From the NCBI GenBank assembly GCA_016711225.1, contig JADJTK010000025.1:30356-94355 (forward strand): DNA of 64,000 nucleotides. Reading direction: 5' to 3'. A program made the position numbers and the translations under genes. Positions 63,268 through 64,000 of the stretch are shown here, piece after piece. The notes beneath the pieces are model-generated. The model ran no database searches. It saw only the letters and a list, made by a program, of their open reading frames with translations, and had not been told where the DNA came from. Position 1 is the stretch's first letter. Every line of letters starts with the position of its first letter. Origin of the DNA: Opitutaceae bacterium (GTDB lineage: Bacteria; Verrucomicrobiota; Verrucomicrobiia; Opitutales; Opitutaceae).

Positions 63268-63864
63268 ATGAGCCGCCTCGCCCAGCAGATCGCCTTCCTC
63301 CTCGAGATCGACCGCCTCAAGGAGATCCGGCGCCAGAACTACACCTTGATTGGCCGCCGCCAAGAGACCGATGCCGAACACGCTTGGCACGTCACCATCA
63401 TGGCTGTGCTGCTCGCCGAACACGCCAACGCCCCCTGCCTCAACCTGCTGCGCGTGGTGAAGATGCTGCTCATCCACGATCTGGTGGAGATCGACGCTGG
63501 CGACACCTTCGCCTACGACACCGCCGGCGCCGCCACCCAGCATGCGCGCGAAGCCGTCGCCGCCGACCGCATCTTCCCCCTCCTGCCGCCCGACCAAGCA
63601 GTCGAATACCGCGCGCTCTGGGATGAGTTCGAGGCACGCACCACCGCCGAAGCGAAATACGCTCACGCCATGGACCGAGTCCTGCCGATCTTCCTCAACG
63701 CACACACCGAAGGTACCGCCTGGCAAAAGCACGGTGTGACCGCCGACCGCGTGATCGCGCGCAACCGCCATGCCGCCGAAGGCTGCGCCCCGCTCTGGGA
63801 ACACGCACTGCAAGTTGTCGCCGAAGCCGTGGCCGCCGGGCACCTCGCCCCGGCCGACAAGTAG
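63268..63864 (+). CDS. HD-domain phosphohydrolase, YfbR/HDDC2-like
   Basis: 198 residues from ATG 63268. Metal motif: RQETDAEHAWHVTIMAVLLA (H), LLIHDLVEIDAGDTFAYD (HD) and a later Asp in HAMDRVLPIF. This is the pattern of 5'-deoxynucleotidase-type HD proteins that dephosphorylate nucleoside monophosphates. The gene starts 5 bases after the second 48-bp repeat, so its leader is made of repeat sequence. Confidence 0.85.
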   Translation: MSRLAQQIAFLLEIDRLKEIRRQNYTLIGRRQETDAEHAWHVTIMAVLLAEHANAPCLNLLRVVKMLLIHDLVEIDAGDTFAYDTAGAATQHAREAVAADRIFPLLPPDQAVEYRALWDEFEARTTAEAKYAHAMDRVLPIFLNAHTEGTAWQKHGVTADRVIARNRHAAEGCAPLWEHALQVVAEAVAAGHLAPADK

Positions 63865-63886
63865 GCCAGCGTGCTGGCCCGCGCCG

Positions 63887-64000
63887 CTACCGCCGCTCCA
63901 GCGCCAGCCCGGCACCGAAGCCCACCAGCGTCGCCCCCACCCCGCGCTGGAAAGCCGCCCGAAACCGCGCCCGGCGAAACAGGCCCTGGATGCGCGCCCC
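63887..64000 (-). CDS. LysE/RhtB-type exporter, C-terminal end (5' part outside window)
   Basis: The last 37 residues are visible: RIQGLFRRARFRAAFQRGVG, then a hydrophobic LVGFGAGLALERR end at TAG. The pattern 'lf......r.l.r..G..L.GfG..LAle' is the C-terminal span of LysE-family amino-acid exporters. Convergent with the HD gene. Confidence 0.65.
   Translation of the reverse strand, partial: GARIQGLFRRARFRAAFQRGVGATLVGFGAGLALERR

Noticed and set aside
1..64000. CRISPR array
   Set aside because: No regularly spaced identical repeats with unique spacers; attC sites vary and flank genes, and the 48-bp repeats are only two full copies.

Overview
The window looks like a high-GC chromosome from the Verrucomicrobiota, probably an Opitutaceae-like bacterium. 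The host genes fit this: an SHD1-type domain on a papain-like protease, a secreted GH10 xylanase and GH3 glucosidase, and a TonB-receptor-led starch/maltodextrin locus. Shine-Dalgarno sequences are weak or absent before most genes, and many genes are joined by 4-base overlaps (ATGA, GTGA, TTGA).

Left chromosome arm (1-4084): the 3' end of lipA, a GH10 xylanase, a short AMP nucleosidase, a leftward C1 protease, and tRNA-Glu(CTC). A 37-kb island is integrated at the 3' end of this tRNA. A 16-bp copy of the tRNA end recurs at 41423-41438, and a frameshifted tyrosine integrase sits just inside the left junction.

Island (4085-41438): the core (about 10.1-36.6 kb) is a siphovirus-type prophage. 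It has a control region with two divergent ribbon-helix-helix repressor-like genes and palindromic operators. Then come recombination and replication genes (RecT-like, PD-(D/E)XK nucleases, replication protein, DnaC-like loader), packaging and head genes (HNH, TerS, TerL, portal, ClpP-type protease, HK97 capsid), connectors, a very long tail fibre ending in an S74 chaperone domain, lipoproteins, and tail genes. No endolysin was recognised. The core is flanked on BOTH sides by integron-type gene cassettes: about thirteen attC-like sites (90-99 bp, with R''-type GCCNAAC and R'-type GTTNGGC ends) each follow one small gene. The left array (5.8-9.65 kb) reads leftward and the right array (37.05-41.2 kb) reads rightward. 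Members of the two arrays share nearly the same attC sequences. No integron integrase is present. Cassette genes include a GNAT acetyltransferase, a broken esterase, a HEPN-motif protein, an HNH nuclease, a DUF3788-like protein, and secreted or membrane proteins. This phage-borne, two-sided cassette cluster is the most unusual thing in the window.

Right chromosome arm (41.5-64 kb): a flavin reductase-like protein, a HutF-like amidohydrolase that lacks a key aspartate, an AraC regulator divergent from a GH3 glucosidase, then the maltodextrin locus. That locus has a leftward secreted GH13 amylase, divergent from TonB receptor - GH31 alpha-glucosidase - MalQ - MFS transporter - second GH13. Together these would bind, import, cleave and rearrange alpha-glucans. 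The window ends with plsY, serA, an HD-domain phosphohydrolase, and the end of a LysE-type exporter.

Caution: about thirty genes carry single-base frame breaks, in host as well as phage genes. Many are probably sequence errors rather than real mutations. Where both halves of a gene are recognisable, I give the full span and state the break.
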